Shown: positions 10,993-23,062 of the stretch, in pieces | Layout: every line of letters begins with the position of its first letter | Numbering within the stretch: position 1 is the stretch's first letter | NCBI RefSeq assembly: GCF_000005505.3 | Contig: NC_016131.3 | Location: forward strand, 38,354,855 to 38,418,854 | DNA: 64,000 nucleotides | Origin: Brachypodium distachyon | Taxonomy: Eukaryota; Streptophyta; Magnoliopsida; Poales; Poaceae | Direction of reading: 5' to 3' | The notes under the pieces: generated by a model | The model's database searches: none | What the model saw: only the letters and a program-made list of their open reading frames with translations | Told to the model about the DNA's origin: nothing | Made by a program: the position numbers and the translations under genes

Positions 10993-11679
10993 CTACTCCA
11001 GGGGCAGTTGAAGCTTTTCCACCAACTTGGCGGACAGGAGGTTGAGGCTCGCTCCATTGTCCACTAGAACCTTGGTCACCGTCACATTCTTGATGATCGG
11101 TGACGCCACGAGGGGCAGAACCCCTGACCCCAAGAGACGAATCGGATGATCGTCCGAGTTGAAGGTGATCGGCACGTGCGACCACCTCAATGGCTGTTGT
11201 GCCTCCACACTGGGGTGGAGGGTGCACACCTCACGGGTGAGCCGCTTCACGGCGGAGTGAGACGTGAGAGCGTACACTCCCCCGTGGATGCAGGAAACAT
11301 CGCAGGGCTCCTGGCCAGCCGGACTCGTCAACATCGTCGCTAAAGTCGTCCTTGCACTGGTCAGCGCGAGGCTTGTCGCGTCCCCGGGGAGGCCGGTCCT
11401 TGCCGCCACGGCCTTGACCGCGACCGCCCGCAGGCTCCCCCTTGTCGCCGTTGTTGGCCGCGCCGTGGCCCACTCTGTTGCGTGGGTTATTTGAGCAGTC
11501 GCGGGAGAGGTGCCCGATGTCCCCGCAGTTGAAGACGGCTTCGGTAGCACGACATTCCTCATGGCGCTGCTCCCGCTTCTCCTTGATGGTCTGGAGATTG
11601 CGGCAGTCCTGCGCGTCGTGGGTGGCGTTGGCGTGGATGGGGCAGCGTGCGGCCGTTGCCAGCTTAGTACCCGATGCAC
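10993..11679 (-). pseudogene. Gypsy zinc knuckle and aspartic protease
   Basis: Minus-strand coding remains of the gag-pol junction. One frame carries a CCHC-type knuckle with an altered first cysteine position (VFNCGDIGHLSRDC, about 11,530). An overlapping frame carries the protease, with VLVDNGASLNLL in place of the usual D-T/S-G-A core (D-N-G-A-S), near 11,060. Downstream sequence to about 10,410 is linker with several stops. The frame changes show decay. Confidence 0.75.
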
Positions 11680-13185
11680 CTACCGATGCCGCCTTCTTGG
11701 TTGGCCTCTTGGGAGCACCCGGTTCCGCAGCAAGCACTTGCTTCCTGCCGCATTTCCGGAACCCTTCTTCCCGGAGCCCTCTGGTGGATTTGCCGCCGCT
11801 TTGGCGGCACGCTCAGGCGCTAAGCGCCCTTCCTCGGCCATCGCGCACTTGTGCACGAGGGCGTGCAGATCCCTGGTAGTCTGGATCCGGTCCGTGTTCA
11901 ATTTCTCACGCATGTTCGGGTCACGGACGTTGATGGCGTACGTGTTGATGATGGCGGCCGCTTCCGCCTCTGGGATGGAGTAGGAGATAATGGAGAACCT
12001 GTTGTTCAAGTCCCGCAACGTCTCCCCCGGCTTCTGCACCACCGTGTGTAGCTCTGCCATGGTTTCCGGGCACTTGTAGCCGCCTTGGAACGCGTTCATG
12101 AACTGCTCCCGCAGGTCCGCCCAGGAGGCAATGGACCCGGCGGGCAGGTTCAGCAACCAAGTTCTCGTTGATCCTTTCAGGACCATCGGGAACCAGTTGG
12201 CCCTGACCTTGTCGTCGGCACCGATAGCATCCATGCCGAACGTGTAGGTCCGGAGGAAATCCTGGGGATTCACGGTCCCATCGTACGTCCCGAGCGCTTC
12301 GACGCTCGGAACTTGCGGGGCCATGTCACCCGGCACAGCTCGCAGGTGAATGCGGCGCAGCCATCATCGGCGCCCATGGGAGCATCTTCCTGCTCCCCGG
12401 GACGCTGGCGCTCTCTCTCGCCCCGGCGCCGGCGCTGCAAGCGCTGTCGGAGATCTTCCTGCTGGCGGGCGTTCAGGACGCCTCGCGCGTCACCTAGCGT
12501 GATGGTTAGTGATGATTCCGAGTAATCCTCGGGATTCTCACCATCTTGTCCTGCCGCGGGTGGAGGACGCTCTCCTTGTTCCGAGGCGCGGAGAGCATCC
12601 CCACGTCCCGGGTTCTGGCCCCGACCGGAACTGACCGGGCCACTCTCACCTTGTGGTTGTTGGGCGGCGAGCGCGAGGAGCGCCTCCAGCTCCACACTCC
12701 ACACGTTGTGTGCCGGGCTCGTAGCGCACCATGACACGCGCTCTGATAATGGCTTCTGCCGGCGTCTGGACGGGAGGCTGCCGGTTCTCAGACCTGCTGC
12801 CGTCCCCCCGTCTCACACCTCGGTTAAGAGGGCCAAGAACCAACTAGCGTCGTACGCGACGTGCTCTGGTCGTGACGCGGCTGTTGTTGCACGTCCTCAG
12901 CCCGCGAGGGACCTCGCTGGCTGGCACGTGCGACGCTTAGGTCACCGGTGCAGCTGGCTCCGGCGCTAGGCGTCGGAGGTCCCCTCGGACGGTTGTCCGT
13001 CGACGCTCAAGGGGGTGGCGGTGTCAGCTGTGGTTGCGGCTGATGTTGTTGACCGGGGGGGGGGGGGGCGGGGACCCCTGGTCCCCGTGACCTTGCGACG
13101 CACGCGCGGCGTCGTGGGATCGAGTGCGCATGGCGAGTGTGTCATGCAAGTTGACCCAGGGCTCGTCTGCCTTCTTGGGCGGCAT
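11231..13185 (-). pseudogene. Tat-type gypsy gag
   Basis: The likely start on the minus strand is ATG at 13,185 (MPPKKADEPWVNLHD), about 90 bases after the primer-binding site. A Pro-rich linker and an acidic/Arg-rich segment (12,737-12,340) precede the retrotransposon gag domain at 12,336-11,680 (GTYDGTVNPQDFLRTY, WADLREQFMNAFQGGYKCPE, TLRDLNNRFSIISYSIPEAE). The reading frame shifts at least twice (about 13.03 and 12.34 kb). The role would be capsid formation of the virus-like particle; the copy is not intact. Confidence 0.8.
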
Positions 13186-13257
13186 GGTGAGTTGATGAAG
13201 ACGTTGTTGATGGTGACAAAGCCAATGATGCCGGCGGTCACTGAAGTTTTCTACACG

Positions 13258-13277
13258 CCCCCGTACCTGGCACGCCA
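13258..13277 (-). other. Primer-binding site of the minus-oriented Tat element
   Basis: Two bases inside the LTR end the minus strand reads TGGCGTGCCAGGTACGGGGG. It stands where a tRNA primer would bind and before the gag start. The cognate tRNA was not determined. Confidence 0.5.
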
Positions 13278-13279
13278 GA

Positions 13280-14010
13280 TGTCGGAGCACGGGACTCCGG
13301 CACCGGGGATGGTGGACACCCCATTTTTGGTTCGGTGGAGGGCGAGGAGATCGCTTCGGCGATCGCCGTCGTGACTAAAGACACGAAGTGTCGACAGCTA
13401 GATTTACCCAGGTTCGGGCCACCCGGAGGTGTAACACACTACGTCCTGCTGTGAGTTGTATTCACGAATTAGAGTGCTTACAGATCGCCCGAGGGGTTCT
13501 CGAGTTGGCTACTTAGGTGAATGCTACGCTATTTTCTTTTGACTAAAAGTTGGAACCCTTTGACCGGTGCCATTGGCCCTCCTTTTATGGACAAGGGGAT
13601 ACCACAGGTGCCCATGCATGCAGTGTGACACGTTCCCATCCGCGTGTCCTCGCCACAAGCTTTACATTATTGTTTATCCACGCTGGGCGTCATGCAGCGC
13701 CCAGGCCACTGTACACGGTAAATAAAAGGAATTGTAGGGTAGCCGCTCTAGCCTTGCTGAGCAAGACTAGCGCTGCCGATGTGACCCCTGTCGGTGCATT
13801 AAATGCACTGCGTCCGATGTCTCGTCCTGTCTTCACTGCTCCGCGGCCCCATTTGCGGGCCCGGGCGTAAGTTGCGGGGAGCCCCTTCCCGGTGAGGGCG
13901 CCCAGTCCGTTGCCGGGGCAGTATGCTTTCCACTTTCCGGGACCAGGGTTCCCGGGTACCCGCCGAAGTAGGTGTTTCTCTTATTCTGGTTCTCGACTTT
14001 GACTTCGCCA
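13280..14010 (-). mobile_element. Tat-type gypsy 5' LTR, minus orientation
   Basis: The minus-strand end CTCCGACA is followed by the primer-binding site and gag, so this is a 5' LTR. It shares the GATCGCCGAAGCGATC segment and a CATAAAAGGAGGGCC promoter with the plus LTR at 5.4-6.4 kb. The outer end is placed at TGGCGAAGTC on the minus strand (14,010), immediately before the next element. A same-orientation partner LTR is absent; a plus LTR of the other copy is found instead. Confidence 0.65.
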
Positions 14011-14013
14011 ATG

Positions 14014-14968
14014 TGATGAGGACATCCCAACTAATGATACAACCACAGCCCCTACAGCACCTACACCTCAAGTACCAGAGATACATGGACCAATTACTAG
14101 AGCTCGTGCACGACAACTAAATTATCAGGTACTTTTGTTCCTCAGTACTTCATTTAATATTAATGAGAATATTGTGCTACCTAAGATGGGTTCTTTTATG
14201 TGTTTTAGGAATGAAGGACCTAGCCTGGACCTCAAGGATCAGCGTGGACAGCAAACCATGGAGGTGGCAGCAAGGTGGCGGGAGCTAGCTCAAGTGATGA
14301 TTTCAAAACATTGAAACCGCCGTAACGAGAGATGAGAAGAAGGCGGCATCTTCTTCATCAATGGGATTTCGGCCAAGTGGAGGATTCCCCCTCCAATGGG
14401 TATCTATGGGCCAAAGATGAGAGTTATAACCTTGCTTTATTGGGCCTAAGGCCATGTAATAGGGTCCAGCCAATTTTTAGATATTTTCGTTGTGTTTTAG
14501 AAGGATTCCTAGGCCGTTTCGGAGTCCCTCAAGGGCCTGTCCGAAAACCACCTAGTTCCTCTCCTATTTATACCCCATGAGCCCCCCCATGGAGCCTTGG
14601 GTTTTGATTAGATAAAGTTTAGCCTTTGCTACTTTCGTGTAATCGTGTGTGTCGGTTAGACCACCTGTTTTACCGTCATCAAGACTCCAACAATATTGAG
14701 TATTCAGATTCGTGAACCTTCATATCTCCTATTCGCAATTTCAGATTGCTTTTCATCTTGTTCTTGCTTGTTCTTCGATTGCTTGGAGGAACAAAGACCT
14801 TCGTGGTCAGGTTGATCGTGCCCCCGCGGGATGAATAACCTTCTGGAGTTGGTGTATCGATCGCTAAGGCGCTGCCTCCTAGGTTGTAGTCGGATCGTCA
14901 ACGTCACCTCCTACCAAATCGATAATTAGGTATCTCATCGAAAGATCGGGACACCCTCGAGGCTATCA
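14014..14968 (+). mobile_element. Gypsy 5' LTR of mosaic type ('Z')
   Basis: TG...CA borders: it starts TGATGAGGACATCC and ends GGCTATCA, followed by CG and a tRNA-Met primer site. The first part encodes the tail of a gypsy polyprotein (GPITRARARQLNYQV) and matches the start of the 40,317 and 46,020 LTRs. The last ~400 bases (GAGCCTTGGGTTTTG ... CGTCACCTCCTACC) match the LTRs at 26.2 and 41.2 kb. It is thus a mosaic of two LTR types. A TATA-like CTATTTATACC is near 14,563. Confidence 0.8.
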
Positions 14969-14970
14969 CG

Positions 14971-14982
14971 TGGTATCAGAGC
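14971..14982 (+). other. Primer-binding site, tRNA-Met type
   Basis: TGGTATCAGAGC, the standard complement of the initiator tRNA-Met 3' end, lies two bases after the LTR. Confidence 0.9.
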
Positions 14983-16502
14983 TTAAGGTTGCTCGGTGAG
15001 ATCTTTCAATTTATCCCTAGTTTAGATCTGTTTTTACCTATCGTCCAGAAAAAGCCAAAAATAGTTAGATTAGTTACCTTGTCCTAGAACCAATCCGAGC
15101 CTTGCAATTTTCACATTAGTTTTGCATTGTTGAATCTTTGCTGCATTAATCGTGTCGAGTTGCAGGATTAGATTGGATCGTTTTTCAGATTTTTTCTACT
15201 AGATCGAATTTGTTTTTGTCTTTTGATTTCGTGTGACGCAGGCTTTCCATCAATCTTCTGCCGCCAAACTTCCTGCCACACCGCCGCCATAATCTTCCGC
15301 CGCCACCATATCTTCCACCGAGTCCCTCTTCGAGTCCTACACCGAGTCCCTCTTCGAGTCCTACACCGAGTCCCTCTTCGAGTCCTACATCGAGTCGGCA
15401 AGTTATAGTTTTCAGCCGCGAGTTCGAGTCCGAGTCCAATCAATAGTGCTTTTGGAAAGTGTTTCATAATAGATCAAATTTTGTTTAGAGATCAAGTTGT
15501 TCGGAAAGTTGTGAAAAAAAAAGAAAGGAAGGAAAGAAAGAAAGAAAGAAAAAACGAAAAAAAAGAGAGAAAGAGTTCGAGTCAGTTTCGGACCCGAGTC
15601 CAAGTAGAATTAGAGTTTCGGGTGGGTTTGACCCGTGTTCACTAAAACAGACGTATCTTTTGCATACGAAGTCGGATTTGGACGTTCCAGGACTTTTCGG
15701 AAAGCTCTCGACGAGGCGCATCCTCTAAAATAAACGGCTCCTTGACCCTCAAATTCGGCCTCTAAGGTGGACTTTTCGAGCTCCGAAGTTTCTGCACCCG
15801 TTTTTCGGCACCGGGGCAGCGCAGTATATCTCAGTTTTCTCCATCGTCCGACCTCCGTTTCAAGTGATCTTGCACTTGTTGGAAAGCTTCTTTTGATACG
15901 CTTCTAACCCATATCTTCTCATATTTTTCTGAGTTTTCCTTACTACAGCCTTTGCTATTCTCCTACAGACCGACGTGCAGCTTTCCGGTCTTAACTTCTT
16001 TTGCGTGAGTTTCTAGGGATAAAAAAAAATAGAAAAGAATAAGAAGCCAAACAGAATGCCACAAAAAGAAAATAAAAGTGAAAAGAAATATTCCCCAGAG
16101 ATTTACTTGTTTTACCTTTCCTTTGATCTTTTCTTTCTACCTTTTTCAGTATCTAGGTTTAGTTAATTTCTGTAATTCGTTCTTATCGACTCCAGCAGCT
16201 AGGACTAGCATTTTTGAGCATATTTTCAACTTTGCATTGCTGATTTGATTATTCGCTTTTCCTTGATACTCACATAAGCCTCAAAGCTCCACAGATTCTA
16301 CACCTAGGTTGGTTTGCCTTGAGGCATCGATACATTAATCTTCGGAGGGCTTGTTCTCGCCGCTGGCCATCACCTTCCTGTTTGCTGGGTAAGAACGAGT
16401 AAGAACTTGATTAAAAGTTGAGTGGAGTGATCTTTGGAACCCCACATCCTAGTAGTGCATAGGGACTTTTCCTTGTGATTTGTTTCTTGTTTTCTCCTAA
16501 CG
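14983..16502 (+). other. Long untranslated leader of the gypsy element, with minisatellite
   Basis: About 1.5 kb between the primer site and gag, shared in outline with 42.2-43.7 kb (+) and 20.97-22.61 kb (-). It has a tandem minisatellite at about 15,318-15,395 (unit GAGTCCCTCTTCGAGTCCTACACC in shifted phases, three copies), a purine-rich low-complexity run at 15,515-15,575 and another around 16,020-16,090. Arg/Thr-rich reading frames through the minisatellite are not genes. Confidence 0.75.
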
Positions 16503-17820
16503 ATGGCAGGTTCTTATGATGATTTACAAGGCCACTCTCCACGCACAAAGGGCATTATTCACATTTTGATCGCAAGCTTAGGCTCCGTAAGGAGGAGCTG
16601 GATGAGGACGTTCGGGTTGCGAATGAGAGACTTGGAACCTTGGAGAGCGCGCACATTGAAACAACTACCAAGCTAACATCTTTACAGAATTCTGTTGCTA
16701 CCATTAGTACTTCTCTGGCAGAAATCACGACGCAACTAGTGGCACTTGCTGCAACGACCATCGCTACACCCGGAGGAAACAATACACACAACCAGCGGAC
16801 CGCTAATAGCGGTACCTTCGCAAGCGAGGTTGAGGAGAACGACGACGACTACTCCGCGGATACGGAACACGACGGGGCCGTAAACCATCACAACGACCGT
16901 GATCATCGCCGAACTCGTTTCAACCGCCGAGGTATGGGACCGGCACGACCTCGAAGAGAGGAACATGACTCGCTGCATTCCATTAAACTTAAGGTTCCTC
17001 CTTTTGATGGAAAATATGACCCTGATCCTTACCTTACATGGGAATTAGAATTGAGTCAAAAATTTACTTGCCGTGATTTTCCTGCTAATAAGAGGGTTAG
17101 GGCTGCTACTAGTGAGTTTACTGATTTTGCTTCTGTTTGGTGGCATGAGTATTGTATTGCACATCCTAACGCTATACCACCAACATGGGATGATTTGAAA
17201 AGAATTATGCGCGCTAGATATGTTCCTTCATACTATTCGCGTGACTTGTTAAAGAAACTACAACAATTAAGGCAAGGTAGTAATTCTGTCCAAGATTATT
17301 ATCAAGAAATGCAAAAGAACATGTTACGTTGTAATTTAGTTGAGAATGATGAAGCTGCTATGGCTAGATTCTTTGGTGGTTTAAATCATGAAATTGCTGA
17401 CATTGTTGATTATAAGGAGTATAATTCTATCAATTGATTGTTTCACATTGCTTGCAAAGCTGAAAGGAAAGTGCAGGGACGACACGCAAACGCGCAGACT
17501 AACTTTTCTGCAGGTCGTACTTCCTCATGGGCAGCACGCAGCCCCGCTGCCCCTTCCACACGCCCAGCTGCACCCCCTACACGTCCGGCTGTTCCGACTA
17601 CTTCCACCAACAAGCAAAGTACCTCTACACCTACATCCGCAAAGGTTGGACCAGCAGCAACAAGAAATACACCCGCTGCCTCTGCACAAAGTTCAGCAGC
17701 GTCCGTTGCTTCCACCGGACGGACCGGAGATAACCAATGTCGTAGGTGCAAAGGATACGGGCATTTTCAGCGGGACTGTCCAACCAAACGCGTTATGATC
17801 ATACGTGAAGATGGAGTATA
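16503..17820 (+). pseudogene. Ty3/gypsy gag with zinc knuckle
   Basis: The start MAGSYDDLQG at 16,503 is in a different frame from the body, so a frameshift lies before 16,640. The body has the gag domain (FDGKYDPDPYLTWELELSQ, FASVWWHEY, RYVPSYYSRDLLKKLQQLRQ, QDYYQEMQKNMLRCNLVE, ARFFGGLNHEIADIV). A TGA at 17,435 interrupts YNSIN-LFHIACKAER. A Pro/Thr/Ser-rich linker and the knuckle CRRCKGYGHFQRDC (near 17,742) follow. It would form the particle core. Confidence 0.9.
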
Positions 17821-19873
17821 TGATTCAGCCAGTGATTTTGACGAAGCTACCTATGCTCTCATTGCCGAGGAAGAGCAAGAAGACCCCGCTGCCCACCATG
17901 ATGAGGAGTTAATGGGAGCTGAAGCCGCTGATCAGTACTTGAGTTTGATTGCACAACGCACCTTAAGCGTCCAAATGAGCCACGCCGAACAAAATCAGCG
18001 GCATAACTTGTTCCAAACAAAAGGGGTCATCAAGGAGCGCGTTGTTCGTATCATCATAGATGGGGGAAGTTGCAATAATTTGGCCAGCACGGAGATGGTG
18101 GAAAAACTTGTTCTTACCACCAGGCCGCACCCCCACCCTTACTACATTCAATGGTTTAACAACAGCGGTAAGCTCAAGGTAACTAGAACAGTCCGTGCAC
18201 ACTTTACTATTGGTACATATTCTGATTTTGTGGATTGTGATGTGGTACCTATGCAAGCATGTTCTATGTTACTCGGTCGTCCATGGCAATATGATACAGA
18301 TTCTGTTCATCATGGTAGAACTAATCATTATTCTTTTATGCATGCTAGTAAGAAAATTGGTTTGAAACCTATGACTCCTGAACAAATTGTGAAAGATGAT
18401 CTTGCTAGAGCTAGTAGAGCAAAGAGCAAAGAGAAGGATAAGAGTGAGAACCAGAATGTCGCTAAAGAATTTAAGCACCAAGCGTCTACTAGCAAATCTA
18501 AACCGAAACATGTTAATGAAATTAAATTGAAAGGTGCATGCTTGCTTGCAAGTAAATCTGATATTTCTGAGTTAGATACGAATAATTCTGTTTGCTATGC
18601 ATTCATTTGCAAAGAGGCTTTGTTTTCATTTGAGGATATGCCTCCCTCTTTGCCCCATGCTATTACTCATGTTTTGCAGGAGTATTCCGACGTCTTTCCA
18701 CAAGACGTACCACCAGGATTACCACCTATTCGAGGGATTGAACATCAAAATGATTTAATTCCTCGTGCTTCGCTGCCCAACCGTGCGCCCTACCGTACCA
18801 ATCCAGAGGAGACGAAGGAGATTCAATGACAAGTTCAAGAATTGCTCAACAAAGGTTATGTCCGTGAATCCCTTAGTCCTTGTGCTGTTCCTATTATTTT
18901 GGTACCAAAGAAAGATGGTTCTTGGCGTATGTGTGTAGATTGTAGAGCTATTAATAACATTACTATTCGCTATCGTCACCCAATTCCTAGACTTGATGAT
19001 ATGTTAGATGAATTAAGTGGCTCTACCGTGTTCTCTAAAGTTGATTTACGTAGTGGTTACCACCAAATTCGAATGAAATTAGGCGATGAATGGAAAACAG
19101 CATTTAAAACTAAGTTTGGACTATATGAGTGGTTAGTCATGCCTTTCGGTCTTACTAACGCACCTAGAACTTTCATGCGGTTAATGAACGAAGTTTTGCG
19201 TGCTTTCATAGGACGATTTGTGGTGGTTTATTTTGACGATATATTGATTTACACCAGCTCTTTAGAAGACCACTTGAATCATTTACGTGCTGTTTTTGAT
19301 GCTTTGAGAGATGCACGTTTGTTTGGTAACCTTGAGAAGTGCACCTTTTGCACTGATCGAGTTTCGTTTCTTGGCTATGTTGTCACTCCACAGGGCATAG
19401 AAGTTGATAAGGCCAAGATCGATGCTATTCAAAGCTGGCCAACTCCAACAACGGTCACCCAAGTGAGGAGCTTTCTTGGACTCGCTGGGTTTTATCGCCG
19501 CTTTGTAAAGGATTTCAGCACCCCTGCTGCACCGCTTAATGAGCTCACAAAGAAGGACGTTCCATATGTATGGGGTCCTGCACAAGAAGAAGCTTTTCTC
19601 ATATTGAAAGATAAGTTGACACATGCTCCTTTACTCCAACTTCCTGATTTCGATAAGACTTTTGAGTTGGAGTGTGATGCTAGTGGAATCGGTTTAGGAG
19701 GTGTGTTGTTATAAGATGGAAAACCTGCTGCATACTTTAGTGAAAAATTGAGTGGGCCTAGTCTGAATTATTCTACTTATGATAAGGAATTATATGCTCT
19801 CGTTCGGACTTTAGAAACATGGCAACATTATTTATGACCCAAAGAATTTGTTATACATTCTGATCCTGAATCT
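17821..19873 (+). pseudogene. Ty3/gypsy protease, reverse transcriptase and RNase H
   Basis: The frame is open except for in-frame stops at 18,827 (TGA), 19,712 (TAA) and 19,835 (TGA). The protease shows IIIDGGSCNNLAS near 18,052 (D-G-G instead of D-S/T-G). The RT is complete in outline: [49 protein letters not shown], the YFDD active site in [10 protein letters not shown] (19,228), then [11 protein letters not shown]. RNase H starts with [17 protein letters not shown] and is broken by two of the stops. Sequence flanking each stop fits loss of CGA, CAA or TGG codons. Confidence 0.93.
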
Positions 19874-20965
19874 TTGAAGCATATTCGTAGTCAAGCAAAG
19901 CTGAACCGTCGTCATGCTAAATGGGTTGAATTTATTGAGTCTTTTCCATATGTTATTAAACATAAGAAGGGTAAACATAATGTTATTGCTGATGCGTTAT
20001 CACGTCGTTATACCTTGTTATCTCAGCTTGATTTTCGGATATTTGGATTGAAGACTATAAAAGAACAATATGAACATGATGCAGATTTTAAGGATGTTTT
20101 GCAGCATTGTAAAGAGGGCAGAACATGGAACAAGTTCGTCATTAATGATGGATTTGTGTTCTATGCTAACAAGCTATGCATCCCAGATAGCTCCGTTCGT
20201 CTTTTGTTGTTACAAGAGGCACGTGGAGGAGGGTTGATGGGTCACTTCGGCGTGAAGAAGACCGAAGATGTGCTCGCTGATCATTTCTTTTGGCCTCGGA
20301 TGAGACGGGATGTTGAGAGATTTATTGCTCGCTGCACTACATGTCAAAAAGCTAAGTCACGACTCAATCCTCATGGTTTATATATGCCTCTCCCTGTTCC
20401 TAATGTTCCTTGGGAAAATATATTAATGGATTTTGTTTTGGGATTGCCTCGAACTAAGAAGGGGAGGGATAGCATATTTATTGTTGTTGATAGATTTTCT
20501 AAGATGGCACATTTTATACCTTATCATAAGAGCGATGATGCTACAAATGTTGCTGATTTATTCTTTTGTGAAATTGTTCGCTTGCATGGTGTGCCCAATA
20601 CTATAGTTTCAGATCGTGACACCAAATTTCTTAGCCAATTTTGGAGATGTTTATGGGCTAAGTTGGGGACTAAATTGCTTTTTAGTACTACATGTCATCC
20701 CCAAACAGATGGACAAACTGAATTTGTTAATAGAACATTATCTACTATGCTTAGGGCTGTTTTAACGAAGAACTTGAAAATGTGGGAAGAATGTTTACCT
20801 CATATTGAATTTGCTTATAATCGTTCCCTGCATTCAACCACAAAATTGTGCCCTTTTGAAATTGTTTATGGTTTTATACCTCGTGCACCAATTGATTTGT
20901 TACCTTTGCCAACTTCTGAAAAAGTTAACTTTGATGCTAAGGAACGTGCTGAACTTATAATAAAA
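19874..20965 (+). pseudogene. Ty3/gypsy integrase (C-terminal end missing)
   Basis: The end of RNase H ([16 protein letters not shown]) is followed by the HHCC zinc finger ([20 protein letters not shown]), then the catalytic core with D in [12 protein letters not shown] in IVSDRDTKF and E in the [12 protein letters not shown] region. The chain breaks at about 20,965 (ERAELIIK), where the sequence turns into an inverted leader. No chromodomain or normal 3' end is present. Confidence 0.92.
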
Positions 20966-22627
20966 TGCATCGGTCTAGTTGTCATGCTTCGTGTAAGTCC
21001 TGTCATGGTTAGTAGAAAACAAGAAACAAATCACAGTAATATGTTCCTATCAACTACTAGGATGTGGCTACAAGTCGCTCAACTCTCAAGCTAAAAATCA
21101 AGTTCTTACGAGTTCTTACCATGCAAAACAGGAAGGTGATGGCCAGCGGCGTGAGCAAGCCCTCCGAATATTAAATGTATCGATGCCTCGGTAACAAACC
21201 AACCTAGGTGTAGAATCTGTGGAGCTTGGAGGCTTTTGTGAGTAGCAAGGAATAGCAAATAATCAAATCAGCAATGCAAAGTTGAAAATATGCTCAATAA
21301 TGCTAGTCCTAGCTGCTGGAGTCGATAAGAACGAATTACAGAAATAATCTAAGCCTAGATACTGAAGAACGTAGGATAGAAAGATGGCACAACAAGTAAA
21401 TCCCTGGGATTTTTTTTCTTTTTTTCTTTCTTTTTGTGGCCTTCTGTTTGGCTTCTTATTCTTTTCTTCTTTTTTTCTTTTTTAACCCCAGAAACTCACG
21501 CAAAAGAAAGACCGGAAAACTGTACGTCCGTCTGTCGAAGAACAGCAAAGGCTGCAGTAAGAAAAATTCAGAAAAATATGAAAAAATATAGGTTAGAAGG
21601 GTATCGACGCAAGCTTTCCAGCAAGGGCAAGATCACTCAAAACGGATGTCGGACGGTGGAGAAAACTGAGAAACACCGGGCTGCAGCGACGCCGGAAAAC
21701 GGATGCAGAAACTTGGAAGCTCCAAAAGTCCACCTTACAAACCGAATTTGAGGGTCAAAGTGCAGGGCAAAGCCCTGGATATTTCCTGATGCGCCTCGTC
21801 GTGAGCTTTCCAAAAAGTCCCAGAACGTCCAAATCCGAGTTGGTACGCAAAAGATACGCCCGTTTTACTGAACACGGGTCAAACCCACCCGAAACTAAAA
21901 TTCTACTCGGACTCGGGTCCGAAACTGACTCGAACTCTTTCTCTTTTTTTTTTCGTTTTTTTTTCTTTCTTTCCTTTTTTTTTCTTTCCTTTCTTTTTTT
22001 TTGACAACTTTCCGAACAACTTGATCTCTAAACAAAATTCGATCTATTATGAAAACTTTCCAAAAGCACTCTTGATTGGACTCGGACTCGAACTTGCGGC
22101 TGAAAACTATAACTTGCTGACTCAATGTAGAACTCGATGTAGGACACGGTTTAGGACTCGACGAGAGACTCGGTGTAGGACTCGAAGAGGGACTTGGTGT
22201 AGGACTCGATGAGGGACTCGGTGTAGGACTCCAAGAGGGACTCGGTGTAGGACTCGAAGAGAGACTCGGTGGAAGATATGGTGGCGGCGGGAGATTATGG
22301 CGGTGGTGTGGCAGGAAGTTTGGCGGCGGAAGATTGATGAAGGAAACCTGCGTCACACAAAGAACAAGAAAACCAAAAGCAAGTTCGATCTAGTAGAAAA
22401 AATCTGAAAAATGATCCAATCTAATTCAGCAACTCGACACGATTAATGCAGCAAAGATTCAACAATGCAAATACTAAAGTGAAAATTACAAGGCTCAGAT
22501 TGGTTCTAGGACAAGGTAACTAATTCTAATTTTTGTTTGGCTTTTTCTAGACGATAGGTAAAAACAGATCTAAACTAGGGATAAACTGGAAAAATCTCAC
22601 CGAGCAACCTTAAGCTCTGATACCACT
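20966..22627 (-). mobile_element. Inverted gypsy leader with first gag codons
   Basis: Read on the minus strand this is primer site (22,625-22,614, TGGTATCAGAGC), leader and the first codons of a gag (ATGACAACTAGACCGATGC, near 20,985), similar to the gag start at 43.69 kb. The minisatellite seen at 15.3 kb reappears expanded to about six units at 22,120-22,275. It abuts the integrase of the plus-strand element head to head with no 3' LTR between. Confidence 0.85.
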
Positions 22628-23062
22628 TGATACGGGTCGGGGTGGCCCAATCTTTCGATGAGATTGATAACTCTCGATTTGGGTAGGAGGTGACGTTGAC
22701 GATCCGACTACGGCCTAGCAGGCAGCGCCTTAGCAATCGATACACCAATCGGATTCAACTTTAATTCGTGATATCTTTCTCTAACAAGCTCCGAATCATG
22801 TGCCGTTTGATTTGTTGGAAAGTAGACTTGATAGGCTTCACTTTGAATCTCCCTTTGCAGGCTATAACACTTCATCTTCACTTTGGACTTGTAAAGTTCA
22901 ATAAGATGCCTACATAATAAGATTACACAAGATAGTAGCTCCGCCTCTTTGCAAGTAACATATTGAAAACATTTTGTAATTGAATTCACCTGATTATAAT
23001 TATTAGAGACACCAACAATTAGGGTTCTAATGGTCGTATCCATGGTTAGCATGTCCATATCA
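22628..23062 (-). mobile_element. Inverted, shortened gypsy LTR of type Y
   Basis: Plus-strand borders TGATACGGGTCGGGG and GTCCATATCA match those of the solo LTR at 26,220-27,261, but it is only 435 bases long because the middle is deleted. The tRNA-Met primer site directly adjoins, so on the minus strand it is a 5' LTR. The base string after it (TATAC) does not match the five bases before 14,014 (CAATG), so no target duplication supports 14,014-23,062 as a single insertion. Confidence 0.8.

Noticed and set aside
14971..14982. Possible tRNA-Met gene remnant
   Set aside because: Only the 12 to 18 bases of a primer-binding site next to LTRs; no cloverleaf.
22021..22356. Arg/Thr-Arg or Ser/Pro-rich frames in the leaders
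   Set aside because: Translations of the GAGTCC minisatellite; they vary in length and phase between copies.
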